Source: Volvariella volvacea V23 (lineage: Eukaryota > Basidiomycota > Agaricomycetes > Agaricales > Pluteaceae). From it: DNA of 64,000 nt. The position numbers were made by a program, and so were the translations under genes. Numbering within the stretch: the stretch's first letter is position 1; each line of letters starts with the position of its first letter. The DNA lies in contig KB722736.1 of the NCBI GenBank assembly GCA_000349905.1, positions 3,402,324 to 3,466,323 on the forward strand, read 5' to 3'. Below the pieces are notes generated by a model, which had not been told where the DNA came from, did not search any database, and saw only the letters and a program-made list of their open reading frames with translations. Of the stretch, positions 1 to 12,149 are shown piece after piece.

Positions 1-2703
1 TTTCGACGGCTTTCCTGCATCTGCTACCCAGCCTCACCAGATTGGTGCAAAGCCGGGCGTTAACCAGCAGCTCTCACAGCCCAACGCTTATTCGGCCCAA
101 GCACCGTCGTTCTCCATGTCCTCTCAAACTCCTTACGGGCCTCACATTCCATCCAATGGGCCTGCTCACGTTGGGGCCGCTACTACGAGGTTGGATCACC
201 CGGCAGCAGTGAACACGGGGACCAGCAGCAATCAGCAAGAGGAGATTTCGACGATCTTCGTTGTTGGGTTCCCAGAAGATATGCAGGTATGCATCATATT
301 CATTTTTTTCCTACTACAATACTTACTTTATTGTTACCCTTTTAGGAACGAGAATTCCAGAATATGTTCACTTTCTCCCCTGGATTTGAGGCGGCTACAT
401 TGAAGATTCCTAACAAGGAGTACACGGCATATGGTGCAGTCCCTTCCAATCGTCAAGGCTATCAGTACGATCCTTACAATCTCGTTACCATGAATCAAGG
501 TGGTGTAGTCGTTGATGGAGGTCGTGATGGTACAGTGTCGTGGCCTGCCGCTCCCCCCGGAGAGGATGGGAATTCCCCATACGGCGGAGTTCCTCAAAGG
601 AAGCAAATCATCGGCTTTGCAAAGTTCCGATCCCGCGAAGAGGCGTTGGGCGCTCGAGACGTTCTTCAGGGGCGGCGCGTTGATATCGAGAAGGGGGCGG
701 TGCTCAAAGCAGAAATGGCGAAGAAGAATTTACACACCAAGCGCGGTGTTGGGCCAGTCGGCAACGCGCCAAACCCATCTCTCGTTGCGGCAGCCAACTC
801 CCTTAACCTCAATGCGACGGCTCCCTATCATCACTCTCTTATTAACACTGGCGGCATAATACCGCCAAATGCTGCCGATCTCTACCTCAACAACGATACC
901 TTGACGCCTGGTGAACGACGAATGGGTGCGATTGAAGCTATGGGTCTTGGTCGTGCTACGTGGCGCGAGCAAGGGACTGTTCCTCAGGAGGCATCATCTA
1001 TCCTGGGGCATAACGCTGGTCTGGTGCGTGATGAAGAAGATAAGAGGGCCGGCATCTTGAACACCATGGGACTTACCACTCCAGCGAGTCGTGGTCCGCG
1101 TGAGCGTGCTGAAGAGGAAGAGCGTGAGCGACGGAAGAAGGAGAAGGAGATGCGTCTCAGGGCTTCCACTATGTCTGCCTTTGAGAACTATCACTCCATT
1201 TCTGCATCCGGTTCACCTGGTATCTCTCGCCAACCTTCTAACAACAGCTCGCTTCTTTCACCTACCGAGAACGGCATCAGTCACCACTCCAGTCCGATGA
1301 TCCCCAACGGAAATGGTTTCCAGGCCCACCTCGCGAGCGTGTCCTCCAAAGTCCCGGAAGAAACTCTGGTCGGTCCTTGGGACCATATCGGCACCATTGG
1401 CAAGAGGGGAACGACTCCTCGTCCGATCACCATTTCTCGACGATCTTCACCACCGATCCCGGGACCTGCTTCTGCGCCAATTCCATCCGATTCTGGACAC
1501 CCGTTCTCCCCCGCTCCTGGAGCCGACCAGAAGGGTGATGCTGTTCCTCACTCCGCTGCCCCAGAAGTTGCTATGTCTGCTATGGCGGCTGCTCAAGCCT
1601 TGGCTACCATCAATGACCCTACCGATCAGGAGCTTGCGAGGGCCATTAATAACTTGGCTGTCAGCACTAATGGTGGGAAGACTTCACCTCAATTGCCGTC
1701 TCCAGCGTCTGGTGCTAGCACTGGATCTTCTGTTACCCGTAACGGCGTAGATCAAAATCCACCCGTAAGTTTATGCTCTCCTTTATATGTGCTCCACGGT
1801 CTTGTGCTGATGCGTTTCTCCTTAGATCAACACGTTGTATGTTGGGAATTTGCCGACCTCGCCCCCTCCCCCAGGTTACCCTCAAGATTACCTCGAAGAT
1901 AGTCTTCGTGAACTTTTCTCCTCTCGGCCAGGTTTCCGGCGACTTTGTTTCCGCCAGAAAAATAATGGGCCCATGTGTTTTGTCGAGGTATGCGTGTTCT
2001 GTCACCACACAAGCCATGATACTGATTGTTATTCGATTCATAGTTCGAGGATGTTCATTTCGCCACAAAAGCTCTAAACGAGCTCTATGGTAACACCCTC
2101 AAGGGCCTTGTTAAAGGTGGAGGTATTCGTTTGTCTTACAGCAAGAATCCACTTGGCGTTCGCACCCCAACGAATGCTGCGAACAATGGTCCGTCTCCGC
2201 AACAGCAACAGCAGCAGCAAGTTGCTAACTCTGCATCCCAGCAAGGTAGCGTTGCTTTGTCCGCGAATTCCGAGGTCTTCCAGCCCAGGCAGCCATTCAA
2301 TACTGACGATCAGCAAGCACCAGGCGCTCTCGGCCGAGCTCCCAACAGCATCATCTCTCCCCCGTCCAGTGCCTCCACCCTCAATAGCTTCCTCACCTCT
2401 CCACCACCACCTCCACGCTTCTTTTCATCGTCCCCATCCTCCAATACCTTCGGGTCCGTCTCGTCGTCTTCTTCACTGACCGGTGCCTCTAGTGCATTCC
2501 TCCCGCGCAGCAGCAATACTCTCTATGGCTTCGGCCATGGATCGGCTGCAAGTGCCGGGACTGGAGGGAGCACTATCTCGTCGTTTGGACTTTCCCTTCT
2601 ACAACACTCCTCTATACCCGATCAAAACACAGATGATCACTTGCACTCACCGCATTACATGACCCCGCCTGGCAACAATTTAGAGGCCACCAGGGCCGGT
2701 TGA
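1..2703 (+). CDS. Whi3-like two-RRM RNA-binding protein, 5' end outside window
   Basis: The coding frame is already open at base 2, so the N-terminus lies upstream. Four exons can be read: 2-286, 346-1764, 1826-1987 and 2044-2703. The first RRM is split by intron 1: an RNP2-like strand ([11 protein letters not shown]) precedes it and an RNP1-like strand ([10 protein letters not shown]) follows. A second, C-terminal RRM starts at [10 protein letters not shown] (about 1826) and continues through CFVEFEDVHFA across intron 3. Between them is a long Ser/Pro-rich, probably disordered linker with a basic, charged segment ([18 protein letters not shown]). A poly-Gln run and an Ala/Ser/Gly-rich tail follow RRM2. 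This order, a loosely conserved first RRM and a conserved RRM near the C-terminus, matches the fungal Whi3 family, which binds mRNAs and controls the cell cycle and polarity. Family assignment is from motif recognition; the exact orthologue is uncertain. Confidence 0.85.
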
Positions 2704-4001
2704 AGACGGCGGAACTCCACATCGCATTGCACTCGCACAAGTTCCCATTGTTTTCATTTTTCAGGTTTCCTTCAAGTTGCAGCTTCTCTTTCAACATAAG
2801 CATTCCTCCCATTCGAGCAATACGGCAATTTATCTACCCATAACGCATCCCATACACATCATCTATGTACTATCGCAAATCCATCTTCCGTCGTACCCCC
2901 TTGTTCATCTTCATCCGTTGCCTATCCATTCATCACTAGTACTATTACTATCCCTTCCAGTACAATCAATGCGCCTTTTATTCGCTGCTTCTCTTCATTC
3001 TCTACTCGTCCTTTTGTTCTTTCATTGGTCTTGGTTTTTGCCCTCTCCTCTCCTCTCCTCTCCTCTCTCCTACGCCCATATCTCTGGACTGTTGTTTGTT
3101 TGTTCTGTCATCACTTTTTGCAGTATAATCCCTCTATCCCTACGCTTTCCTCGTTCTCGTCCCCTCAATCTCCTTATCATCAGTACACACGTCAATTCAC
3201 CTTACATATCTCCCATCCCATACATGATCATCTTCGTACAGTTCCCACATTTTGTTCTTCGAGCATAACTCTCCTAGCTAGTTTGTTTACCCTCCCCTGG
3301 CCTATTCCCTCCCCCGCATCTGACTCCATATGTTTACCTACATAAGATGGTCCAAATTCGAATTCAAGAGTCATACACAGCAACAACAATCAAGTTCAGT
3401 TCAACTATCTATCACCCATTCATCACATTACTACATGCACCATTGTTGACGCCTCGCATCGATATCAGTTCCAGCCTCACTCGCGTCCGACGTCCATCTA
3501 CCTCCCAAACCCGGACTAGGTCTGCGACATATACCTTCATCCATCCATTCTATTGTTCTTCCTCTTGCTTTCGAAATTCCAATTGTATCCTATCTTAGTA
3601 GCCCTAGTTCATTACCCCTTTTGCTTCATTTCCCCCCAATTCCTCCAAACTCTAAAGATCATGTATATGCGCCACTACCACAACCACCAAGCACATTGTT
3701 CTTCATTCATATCGCTTTCTCTTTCTTTGTCCTCATTGATTCTCCCACATGCTTTAATACTTTAGTATACGTAGTACCTTTCTGTTCTCGTTCGTTCATC
3801 TTTCCCTTCGAGCGATGTTGGTTGCGGAGTGGTAGTTAGTATGAAGTAGCATAAAAACCATACTCAATGCAATGAACCATAGTTGAACTTGACAATCAAA
3901 CAAATGGCATGATCCGTGGACGGACTGCGAAATGCACACGCCGGATATGTGAACTTGAGTTCAACGGCAAGAGCAACGTTGTATCTGAGGAGTAGAGCAA
4001 A
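2704..4001. other. 3' untranslated / intergenic stretch
   Basis: No gene is seen. About 1.1 kb after the Whi3-like stop is strongly pyrimidine-rich on the plus strand, with runs such as repeated CTCTC near 3040-3070. This is typical of a long 3' UTR or spacer in this window. Open frames here are short and low-complexity. The last 140 bases lie downstream of the minus-strand U6 gene. Confidence 0.5.
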
Positions 4002-4063
4002 ATAAATATTGAGACCCGTAGGTCTACCACTCCGGGAAAGCGTGTCATCCTTGTGCAGGGGCC

Positions 4064-4094
<31 letters not shown>

Positions 4095-4118
4095 TTCGTA
4101 TGTCACCCCGAAGGGGAC
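4002..4118 (-). ncRNA. U6: U6 spliceosomal snRNA
   Basis: Read on the minus strand, the sequence begins GTCCCCTTCGGGGTGAC, the U6 5' stem-loop: six pairs with a bulged U, closed by a C(UUCG)G tetraloop. It continues with the near-invariant core: AATTGGAACGATACAGAGA (containing the ACAGAGA box that pairs with the 5' splice site, 4074-4080), the AGC triad in GATTAGCATGG, and the internal stem-loop segment CCCCTGCACAAGGATGACA. The 3' part folds as AGACC-UACG-GGTCT, a second UNCG-capped hairpin. A T-rich stretch (TATTTATTTT) near 4000-4010 is a plausible Pol III terminator, so the 3' end is approximate. U6 is the catalytic snRNA of the spliceosome. No intron interrupts it, although introns in U6 genes are known from some fungi. 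Confidence 0.95.
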
Positions 4119-4944
4119 ATTTGTATCCGTCGACGGATTTCGCTTGTTGCTCGGGTTTTGCATTTTGTTCAACGGACGGGGTATCAGGGCCTGCCCTGAG
4201 AGTATGTGTGCAGGGTCATTTGCAATTGGAGTTTACCGATCATATTTAAACGAGAACCACCCCTATTGATAGGGCTAATGCGTGTGCTTGTGCACTAGCT
4301 GTGCTTTTGTTTGAATCTCTAGTAACTGATGAGCTCCTAGACGTACTACCTGCCAATAAACTGGAGTTGAGAAAATAGCTGAACGAGCCTGGATGGGTAT
4401 CCTCGTAATGTCTATCCTCAAATTGCATATTTACAGGCATTTAGTGAGAGGCTGCCCTGCAGTATTAAATGCATTCAGGGGGATGTTTTATGGTACTGGG
4501 GTAATTCGAGGGAGGGTTATTCATTGCATTCGACCCAGACACCTCCTGTAAGCCCCTAGCCCAAGCCAACCACATCGCAGGGTAAGTGCATGGCGTTCGC
4601 AAGCTTATTGTCGGTCTTGCTCTGCAAATGGGTTCCTTCTGGGCATGCTTCATTAAAGAAGGTAGTTATATTTAATAAATTGACGGCTGTCACGTTGCAG
4701 CTGTAGTTAAGATTAAAATTAGGATTCATGGGTATTTAAACAGGCATGTCCATGGTCGGTGCCCGCATCGTCTTTTCTTCCTCTGCTACAAAGATGAGAA
4801 ATACGCGCCCTCGATTACACCTCCATAAGGTGATCTTGACTTTAACATACAACGTGTATAGTATGGTTTCGGGACCGCAGCACCCGGCTGTTACCCCAGT
4901 GTGGAGGAGTATTATGATACGGACTGGATGTAAATAGGAGGCTG
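4119..4944. other. Intergenic, includes the U6 upstream flank
   Basis: No gene is supported. The flank immediately 5' of U6 (4119-4160 on the minus strand) shows no obvious TATA box at the usual distance. The remainder has short open frames without recognisable protein features. Confidence 0.4.
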
Positions 4945-5408
4945 ACCATGTACAGACTATATATCGGTAGAATACAACAAATACGAGAGAGATCCTTTTA
5001 CCCGAAAACCACCACCACTCTCATCCTTCCGCGGACGACAGAACCCCCTCCCAAAATCCTCCTCCACACCAGCGCTCATCCATCGGGTTAACACAGCTGC
5101 GGCAACTAATCCAACTTTAGCGGGCCTTCTCCACCTTGTTGCGATAGGGCATGCTACACCGAGGCAATTGAAGGCGTTATGTCGTTCGATTCTGTCGCTG
5201 GCGGAGGAAACACCTGTCGGTGAGCCAGCTCCGCCACAAGAACCTGAGAGGTCCCTTGAGTGAGTAGGTTCTTAGTCCCAGTCAGTCGTAGTATTCCGTT
5301 AACTTCATGTGCACTGGTCTCACCAGGGGTTTCGATGTCCGCCTCAGAGGCACCGCTCGTCTTTGCTGGGATCCAGAGGAAGGTGTTTTGCGGTTGAGAG
5401 TCACCTAA
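4945..5408 (+). pseudogene. Gene-like fragment, two spliceable exons, no start codon found
   Basis: The frame is open from about 4945 to 5259 (PCTDYISVEYNKYERDPFTR at its start). It includes protein-like text such as ALIHRVNTAAATNPTLAGLL and ATPRQLKALCRSILSLAEE. At 5260 there is a GTGAGT donor and at 5326 a CACCAG acceptor, giving a 67-nt intron with phase preserved. The second exon reads GFDVRLRGTARLCWDPEEGV and stops at 5406-5408. No in-frame ATG is present; a possible acceptor (GTACAG) lies at 4952, so upstream exons may be missing or unrecognised. The helix-like NPTLAGLL...TPRQLKAL text resembles segments I associate with uncharacterised Agaricomycete proteins, but this is memory-based and weak. 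It could be a decayed gene, a terminal fragment of one, or chance. Confidence 0.3.
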
Positions 5409-5738
5409 TGCATTGTCCCGACCATTCGGGGCGAGGGCTTATCAAACTTGATTTCTCTCCGAGCTATGTTCCGTTCCTTTGATACGGAATTATATTGTTA
5501 TGCATTGGCTATGGTGCCCGCCGTTCACAAAGCCGATTTGTTCGTCTGATATGATCTCGACTAACCGAGCACGGCGAACAAACTTGTATTCAATGTATTG
5601 TGGCACAGGTTCGTCAGGATTTGAGCTAGTTGCCAGCCGAGTTTCATGCTAGACCTTTCCGTTAATGGCCATACATGATCGCACGTATAAAGGACACAAC
5701 TGGCTCCAAAGGACCTCCTCGTCCTTTTTTTTCTAGTC

Positions 5739-6384
5739 ATGGGGAAGCGAAAGGCGACAGAAGAAGCCTCCACCTCCGCCACGAAGAAAGCTCGTACGGA
5801 CTTGACCTCGGCGACAGCTGCAGTCGAAGTTATTCTCTCCTCTCCGACGCAGTTTAGCATGCCTACATTTGAACGTGAGACGCGTCAATTACATGTGGAA
5901 CTCGCGTCATATGCTCGTCACCTCGAGGCTGAGGTGGCGAATCATAAGCCAAAACAAAAGTTGGAGGAGGAGTTGAACGAGGCTGCAAATAAAATTCGAA
6001 GTGCTGCTCATGCTGGAATTCAGAAGTTGATGACGGTAAGCAAATCGACGGCATATGCCCAGTGGTCTTTTTCTTCTGTGGTGTCATGTCTGACCGTGTG
6101 CACAGTGGAAACCCTCATGCAAAACTGGAGGGGCAAAGTGGACGTACGATGGCGTATGCGCTGACCCTCATGTCTTTGCTAAGCTCTTGAAGCTAAGTGA
6201 GCCGCCTACTTTCAAGATGAAGAAGTACACTTCGGATGAGTTTGAGAAGATATTTGGACGATTGGTTGGGCATGCTCGGTGAGTGAAGAGGTGTCAATCA
6301 CTGTATACCGACCTACTCCTTTTGTTAATTTTATGAAATTGGATTTCATTCTATAACATTAGCACAGATCTACGGACAGCATGA
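5739..6384 (+). CDS. Small conserved-type hypothetical protein (about 163 aa)
   Basis: The ATG at 5739 opens MGKRKATEEASTSATKKART, a basic, nuclear-localisation-like start. Three exons give a consistent frame: 5739-6035, 6106-6278 and 6363-6384 (492 nt). After an N-terminal helix-rich segment (RQLHVELASYARHLEAEV...KIRSAAHAGIQKLMT) comes a Trp/Cys-containing block (WKPSCKTGGAKWTYDGVCAD) and then PPTFKMKKYTSDEFEKIFG. I associate this layout with small uncharacterised mushroom proteins, but no function is known to me. If the last intron is not spliced, translation stops at 6280-6282, two codons after GHA, so the C-terminus is uncertain. The product looks short at the C-terminus, so it may be a truncated family member. 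Confidence 0.6.
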
Positions 6385-6855
6385 AACCAGGTAATAGAGT
6401 CTAGTTAAAGGCACAAAGACGACGCAAATCCCAATTACTAGGTCCGGAGAAGGGTGAAGGGAGGTCAAAGATCAAAGGGGGGGAAAGGGCTCATTAAGTG
6501 CATCAGAATAGGGAACGGGTTGTACTACATATAGCATCGCAGAACATTTTACTCCAGCCCATCCATACACCATGTCGTGAAGAGGGAAGGTCATTAAGGA
6601 CTCAGGCACAGGAAAAGGTAGACAGCAGTCATTGACTGGCTAACGCCAGGAAACGTTCAGCACTGTTGTGCATAACAAAGATGTGCGGTGTATATATTTT
6701 GGGGGGTGTAGACGACAAACAGGAAAAGTGGAAAGAGGGAAGTCGACTAGTGGTTCGGTGACAACAAAGGAGTGAAGTATTAATAGAAAATTTTGGGGGC
6801 GGGGGAATTGGCAGAAAGGTAACAATAACACACGACAACCATGATGGGAGGGAGT
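6385..6855. other. Convergent 3' spacer
   Basis: This 470-base stretch lies between two convergent gene ends. It is purine-rich on the plus strand and no gene or RNA was recognised in it. It probably holds the 3' UTR of the minus-strand psy2 gene. Confidence 0.5.
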
Positions 6856-9800
6856 CTATCCTGTATCGCCATCCTTCACACTTGGTTCTGATGAGTCGGC
6901 AGGAGTCGAACAGGGTGTTGTCATCTCTTCTGTCATTGAGTCTGGGCTCTCCTCCACTTTCGGCGTCGTCGAGGTCAGGCCACTATTGTTGGCCTGTTTC
7001 GGCTGTTGCGTTGAAGGAAATCCCTTGATTCCAAGACTGGAGCCAAACTTGACCTTGAACTTCGGTGCATCATCTCCGTTTTTCGTAGTTCGGCTAGTCA
7101 GGCTTCCATTGCTACTGCCACTACTAGTTCCAGCAACAGGAGCAGGGTTCTTTTGGGGGCTGACATGATCTGACTTTTTCACCTTTGTCAATCGTGCCAT
7201 AAGTTCGTCATCCTCATCCTCATCGTCCCTTCTACGCTTCTCACTCGGCCGCATAGGTCCTATCGATTCCATTGAGGCCATCATTCCAGGACCAGGTGTT
7301 GAGGGTCTGCCAGTCATCTCAACTTCGCCGTTCGTCATGCCAGCGTTCTTCGCTCTGACTAGCGACTCGAGGAGAAGATCTTCTTCATCTTCTTCCTCTT
7401 CAGATACTGCCATAGACGTCGGATCATTCGATCCCGGAGAATTCCCATCGGTTGCCTTGAGTGCTTGTCGGTGGGCAAGCTTCGGACTTGAGGATGGTAT
7501 TTCAGGTGATGGTGACCCGGGCGGAGGGGTTGGAGCCGACGCCGCTGGTGACGTTGGAGGTATTGAACTAGATGGCGCTGGCTGTGGTCCAATTTCTTCG
7601 TCTTCGTCCTCACCATAATCTAGCAATGAGCTTAATGGAGGTTGCGGTTTGAGTGATGAACGTAAAGGTTTTGATGGTGAAACCGACGCAGAGGTAGAAC
7701 CCCTTCTCTGTTTGATTTTGCTGTTTGCGAATGATAGAGGTGTGCGTATTGGAACCCATGTGGTAGATGTCTGGCTGATAGATGGAATGTTGGTATCGTC
7801 GTCGTCGTCAGTGTTGAAATAGTCCTCCTCTTCTGCATCGAGAGCGCGGCTTGAATCTGGCCAACCACGTTTTTCCGGTGTCCTACAGAAATGCGAAAAG
7901 GAGAAACACCATTAATATCAGGCATAGGACCCCGGAATGGATTAATTAAACATTGCAATAAGCCAACGGCGGTGGAGGGAAAATGGACAGAATGACGGAA
8001 CAATGGGGAACAGACTGAAGGCCGAGGTAACGACAATTGCTGAATAGTCACGCACTGTTCTGGTTTGCCCTCGTCCATTGGAGGGGGAGCGATATTCATC
8101 TCATAACGGCTGATGAAAAGTTTGAATCTTTCGCCACCTAGTGGCGTTTCTGCAAGCTTTCTGATATCTTCTTCATGTTTGGTCATGCAGAACTTGATCA
8201 GGTCTTTCATGTTCTCCTGCATGGCAGTCATGTCAATTTACGATCCACGACGTACAGGAAATATAAAAGATAAGAAAAGTGGTCTCCACAAGGTCACGGA
8301 GGTGCCAACTAAGATGTCCATCGAAGAATGCGTAAATGCGAACAAAAGCTTACCTTGCGCATAGACTCAAAGTACTCCTGACACGAACAACTCAAGAGAT
8401 TATCCCTCCTGGATTCGGCAAGGGTAAGATCTAGTATTGGCTTCAGGACGTCATTCTTCATGATCTGCATGTGCAAGTTGGCATTATTCAACTTGAGAAC
8501 CAAACGAAAGATTCTGAATGAAGCTATAGCGAATGGAAAGTTTATTTGGTGGATCAACAAATGGGATCAGATCAGGCATGTTTTGCGGAATCAAACCTAG
8601 GACTCACCATGGCGAAGGTGCTTATCTTTCGCTTTCAATAACGCTGCTATTCGGACCATGACATTTGTTGACATGATAAAGAAGTGACTCCGAAAGTGGT
8701 GCTGTTGAATGAAATTATACAGGAGATCGCAGCAATATACGTAGCGATTTGTCTGCTCTCTTGTCAAGGAGAATACAGGCTCTGCTCATTCCACATTATG
8801 GATGACGCAGTTATTGTCACACAATTTCCCGTCACCCAAAGCACCACGCGAGTGAACATGAGATCGAGATTTGATCGCGTTTTTTGAGTTTGTGCATGTC
8901 GAAATATGGACAGGAACCGGGGGAGGTGGCAGTGATGACATCAACGACAGAACGATAATACCGGCCTGATCAAACCGTAAGGAGTCACACTTACCAGTGA
9001 CATGCCGCCATTCGGGTAGATCCATGAACGGCTTGAACAAAGCATGAATGCATTGTTTATAGAAATAATCCATAAACCGCTCGGTGCCAGGGTCGTCTTT
9101 TCTTCCTATCGTTTTCGGAATAAGAGACTAGATGAAGAAACCAGTGGTCAATAAAGAAATCGCACAACTCGAACGATCGCACCAACCAAAATCAGTCGAT
9201 GCAAAGGAAAGGATCACGTACATGATTAGCTTCAGAAGGACCTGCACCCGCACCAGTCGCGTCGGGTGTAGGTAGATCTAACCAGACCTTTAAGGCATCC
9301 CCAACCTGAGTCTGAACGGACAGGTCCATGCTGTGAGCCATCATCCTGCATGCCATTTCCAAAATGGTCTCTGCCTTATCAGCTCCTTTCTTCCCTGCCT
9401 CCCTCTCTCTCTCGATAGCCATAACCTGCTTCAGTACATGTCCTCTGACACCGTTCAGGTCGTGATCGAGTAGTGCTGAGAGTATCTCTCCTGCTGCTGC
9501 AATTAAGGGCTTATTGATATCTTCCTTTTCGGGTAGATTCATTGCCCATTGCACGGCAAAGAGAATCCCCCTGTCAACGAGGGTACGGAAAAGTGCCATT
9601 CGAGCAGGTAGCTGAACATTCTTTCCCATGGCACAAAGTTGTTGGATAAGGATAGTAACCTCTCGTCGTCTGTTGATCTCCTCTTCCGAAAGATCCTCCG
9701 GTGGAGCAAGGGCATAAGTTTGTTTCCGTGGCGGTGAATTGTCAGTATGAGAAGCGAGACTACCATTCAATTTGGGACTCGACGGGGGTTGGGGAGAATC

Positions 9801-11897
9801 TACATCCATCGCTGAGGGATCGTCAGATTTTGTCACGTTATCGCCTGCACCATTCAAACTAATGACCATAGGTTGCTGAGCTGGATTACGTTGCTGAGGA
9901 ATTGGGCGCTTGCCACCATTGAGAACTTCTTCATCAACGAATAGCTTTACAATTTCACGAAGGAAGCTTGGTTCTTGCTGTACGTGATTGATGATGTCAA
10001 TTTGATTGAAAATGATGCAGGAGTTAAGGACGTTGAAGGTGGAGTCATCGAGGGTGCGTGCAAGGATGACGTCTTTGAGGAATTGTAAGCGGTAAGTGTG
10101 GTGTATCTTGCGTCGGATATTCAAATCATTTATGGGGATGGGCTGGTGAAACGTGGAGGCATTCTCGAGGAATTCCCGGTAGTTAGCTTTGTGGTTAGGA
10201 AACTCCGGATCATCTGCGAAATAGTTAACGATAAAAGTATGAAGGCACGATCTGTGACATACATTCTAATATTCCGGCTACCCCAACGAATAGATCGTCT
10301 TCTACGATGTGCTCGTATAAGTTATGGTCATTCAACATCACTATTCGCAAGTAAGTTAGCTATAACAGCATATACGGGTTCACTCAACGCAATACGCACA
10401 AATAGTTTGCATGAGACTACATATTGCATGAAGGTTTTCGAGGCTTTCAAGATCTTCTGCATTACGCATTACCTCAATTAGGGATTTGACATATTCCTAA
10501 CAATAGATAGTGAAGGATGTGAAAGGTTGAGCGAATCAGCTGCGGTTCAGTCACAACACATTAACCGGGAAAAACATGTGTATTAAAGCTGACAGGAGAT
10601 AAATGCAACATGACGATCCAAATGTACCACAATGGCTGTTGTGAGTTGGAAGGTCACAGATACTCACCTCGTGTTGAATGTATTCACATATCCGTTCCTT
10701 CAGTGTTTGTGTCCTCGCTATGGTCTTGATGGCTCGCTCTATGTCACTTATTATTCCAAATTGCGGTTGCGGCAAATGTCCGGAACGTATTATATTTGCA
10801 ATTGTGACTGAAGTCGTTTCCGAACCGAGGACGGGGGATGAAGCGAGTCCCGACTCATCTGAAACGAAATCAGGAACTACTGATGAATGACTGCGGGGTG
10901 ATGGTGTACCTGTGGTATTCATGTGTCGCTGTACTTCGCTAATAAAATTCCAAACTTCTGCGCAACCCTCCGGGTCCTGAAAACTTAGAGCATAATCCAC
11001 GCCATCTGGTTCAGTCCATACGATAAGGGTGTCTGAAAGCATTATCCGTAAGTCAGGGTGGAAGGCTCAAAGGAAAACATAGCAAATAGCAATGGAGATC
11101 TTATGTAGGTGACATATACATGCAGAGGGACGAGAAATACAACCAGCATAGATTTTACTCACCCTGCTGCCGTTGATACACGTCACTGGATCGAATAGTG
11201 GTAGATAGGATGACCTCATTGTAATCCCTCTCCGCTCGTGCGATTAGCAGTGCGTCACCCGTGTCCGCGTCAAACTGACCAAAGCAGAAAGCTGTGCCTT
11301 GGTCTACCCATCGAGAACCAACTAATTCGTACACCTGGAACTCAGTTAGCACCACTGCTCGAAGAATGACAACGACAGGCGAAACGCAGTGTTATTGTTG
11401 AAACCTAAGGAGAAATGACGGGAACCACGACGGATACTGAAAATACTAACCTTGACGCGCTTCAATTCATGATTGTCATGATCACTGTCCCACTCATGTA
11501 CCTCCTCCACCTGCCCCCCTGTTGTGGACGCGTCCGGTATGTGCTCTACCAGTTCTATCTGCGGGTTCACCTGCTCCAGCATAACCTCTCCGTCCGTCCG
11601 AGCCAAATCCATGGAGTCCTGTTGCTGTGTGTGCTCACTGTCCGAATGCCCTTGTCCGCCCTTGTCTTCCCATGTGACTGTCGTGTGATCTGTATCAGTC
11701 GAGCCTAGGTGGAGCTCGGATGCCTGTTGAAGTGTGCTCTGCGAATCATCGGAAGCGCTTGAGGATGCTTGCTGGACAATGCTCGAACCGGTGGAGCCAG
11801 CACCAGTGAATTGGGCGGTGAGAGAATCAAGAGAAGCCGAGACGTTGGATTGAAGGATCGACTGGGGTTGTGCTCCTTTGCTGGAAGCGTTGCTCAT
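6856..11897 (-). CDS. psy2: Protein phosphatase 4 regulatory subunit 3 (Psy2/SMEK family)
   Basis: Regulatory subunit that targets the PP4 catalytic subunit to substrates in DNA-damage and other responses (family knowledge). About eleven exons on the minus strand can be joined: 11897-11451, 11334-11163 and 11032-10668 carry the EVH1/PH-like domain (KRVKVYELVGSRWVDQGT, then DTLIVWTEPDGVDYALSFQD). The SMEK core follows (LEYDDPEFPNHKANYREFL and NIRRKIHHTYRLQFLKDVIL), then armadillo-like helices (ERFMDYFYKQCIHALFKPFM, SFRIFRLVLKLNNANLHMQI). The last exon is an acidic, disordered tail (LLDYGEDEDEE) with Pro/Ser-rich text and a basic KRRRD patch. I start at 11897 (MSNASSK); the frame is open upstream to about 12050. 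The roughly 149 residues before the EVH1 domain are Ser/Gln/Asp-rich, whereas many relatives start almost directly at the EVH1 domain. It shares a 252-bp divergent promoter with tom20. Confidence 0.93.
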
Positions 11898-12149
11898 AAC
11901 CAGAGACTGGTTATTGATGGGGAGTACAAATGTAAGAATGGTGGGCCGGGGAGGAGTTTTTGGGATGAGCGGACGGACAGAGTGGGTCGTGGGTAACCAC
12001 AAACCAACCAAATTACCCGGCCCGCCACTTTCACACAAAATTCTCGTCATTTTGTCCCTGTTTTCTGACTAATTTCCTTTTTCTCACTCAATTTTCTTCC
12101 GCTAATATCAACTTCCGTTCTTATTTTCTTCTCCACCACTCCCTCCTCC
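11898..12149. promoter_or_regulatory. Divergent promoter between psy2 and tom20
   Basis: These 252 bases separate the two start codons, so they must hold both 5' UTRs and core promoters. The tom20-proximal half is pyrimidine-rich (12050-12145), a common feature near fungal transcription starts. No clear TATA box was seen. Confidence 0.5.

Noticed and set aside
11898..12050. Earlier Psy2 start in the same open frame
   Set aside because: It would consume most of the divergent promoter and the added residues look non-conserved; 11897 leaves room for both 5' UTRs.
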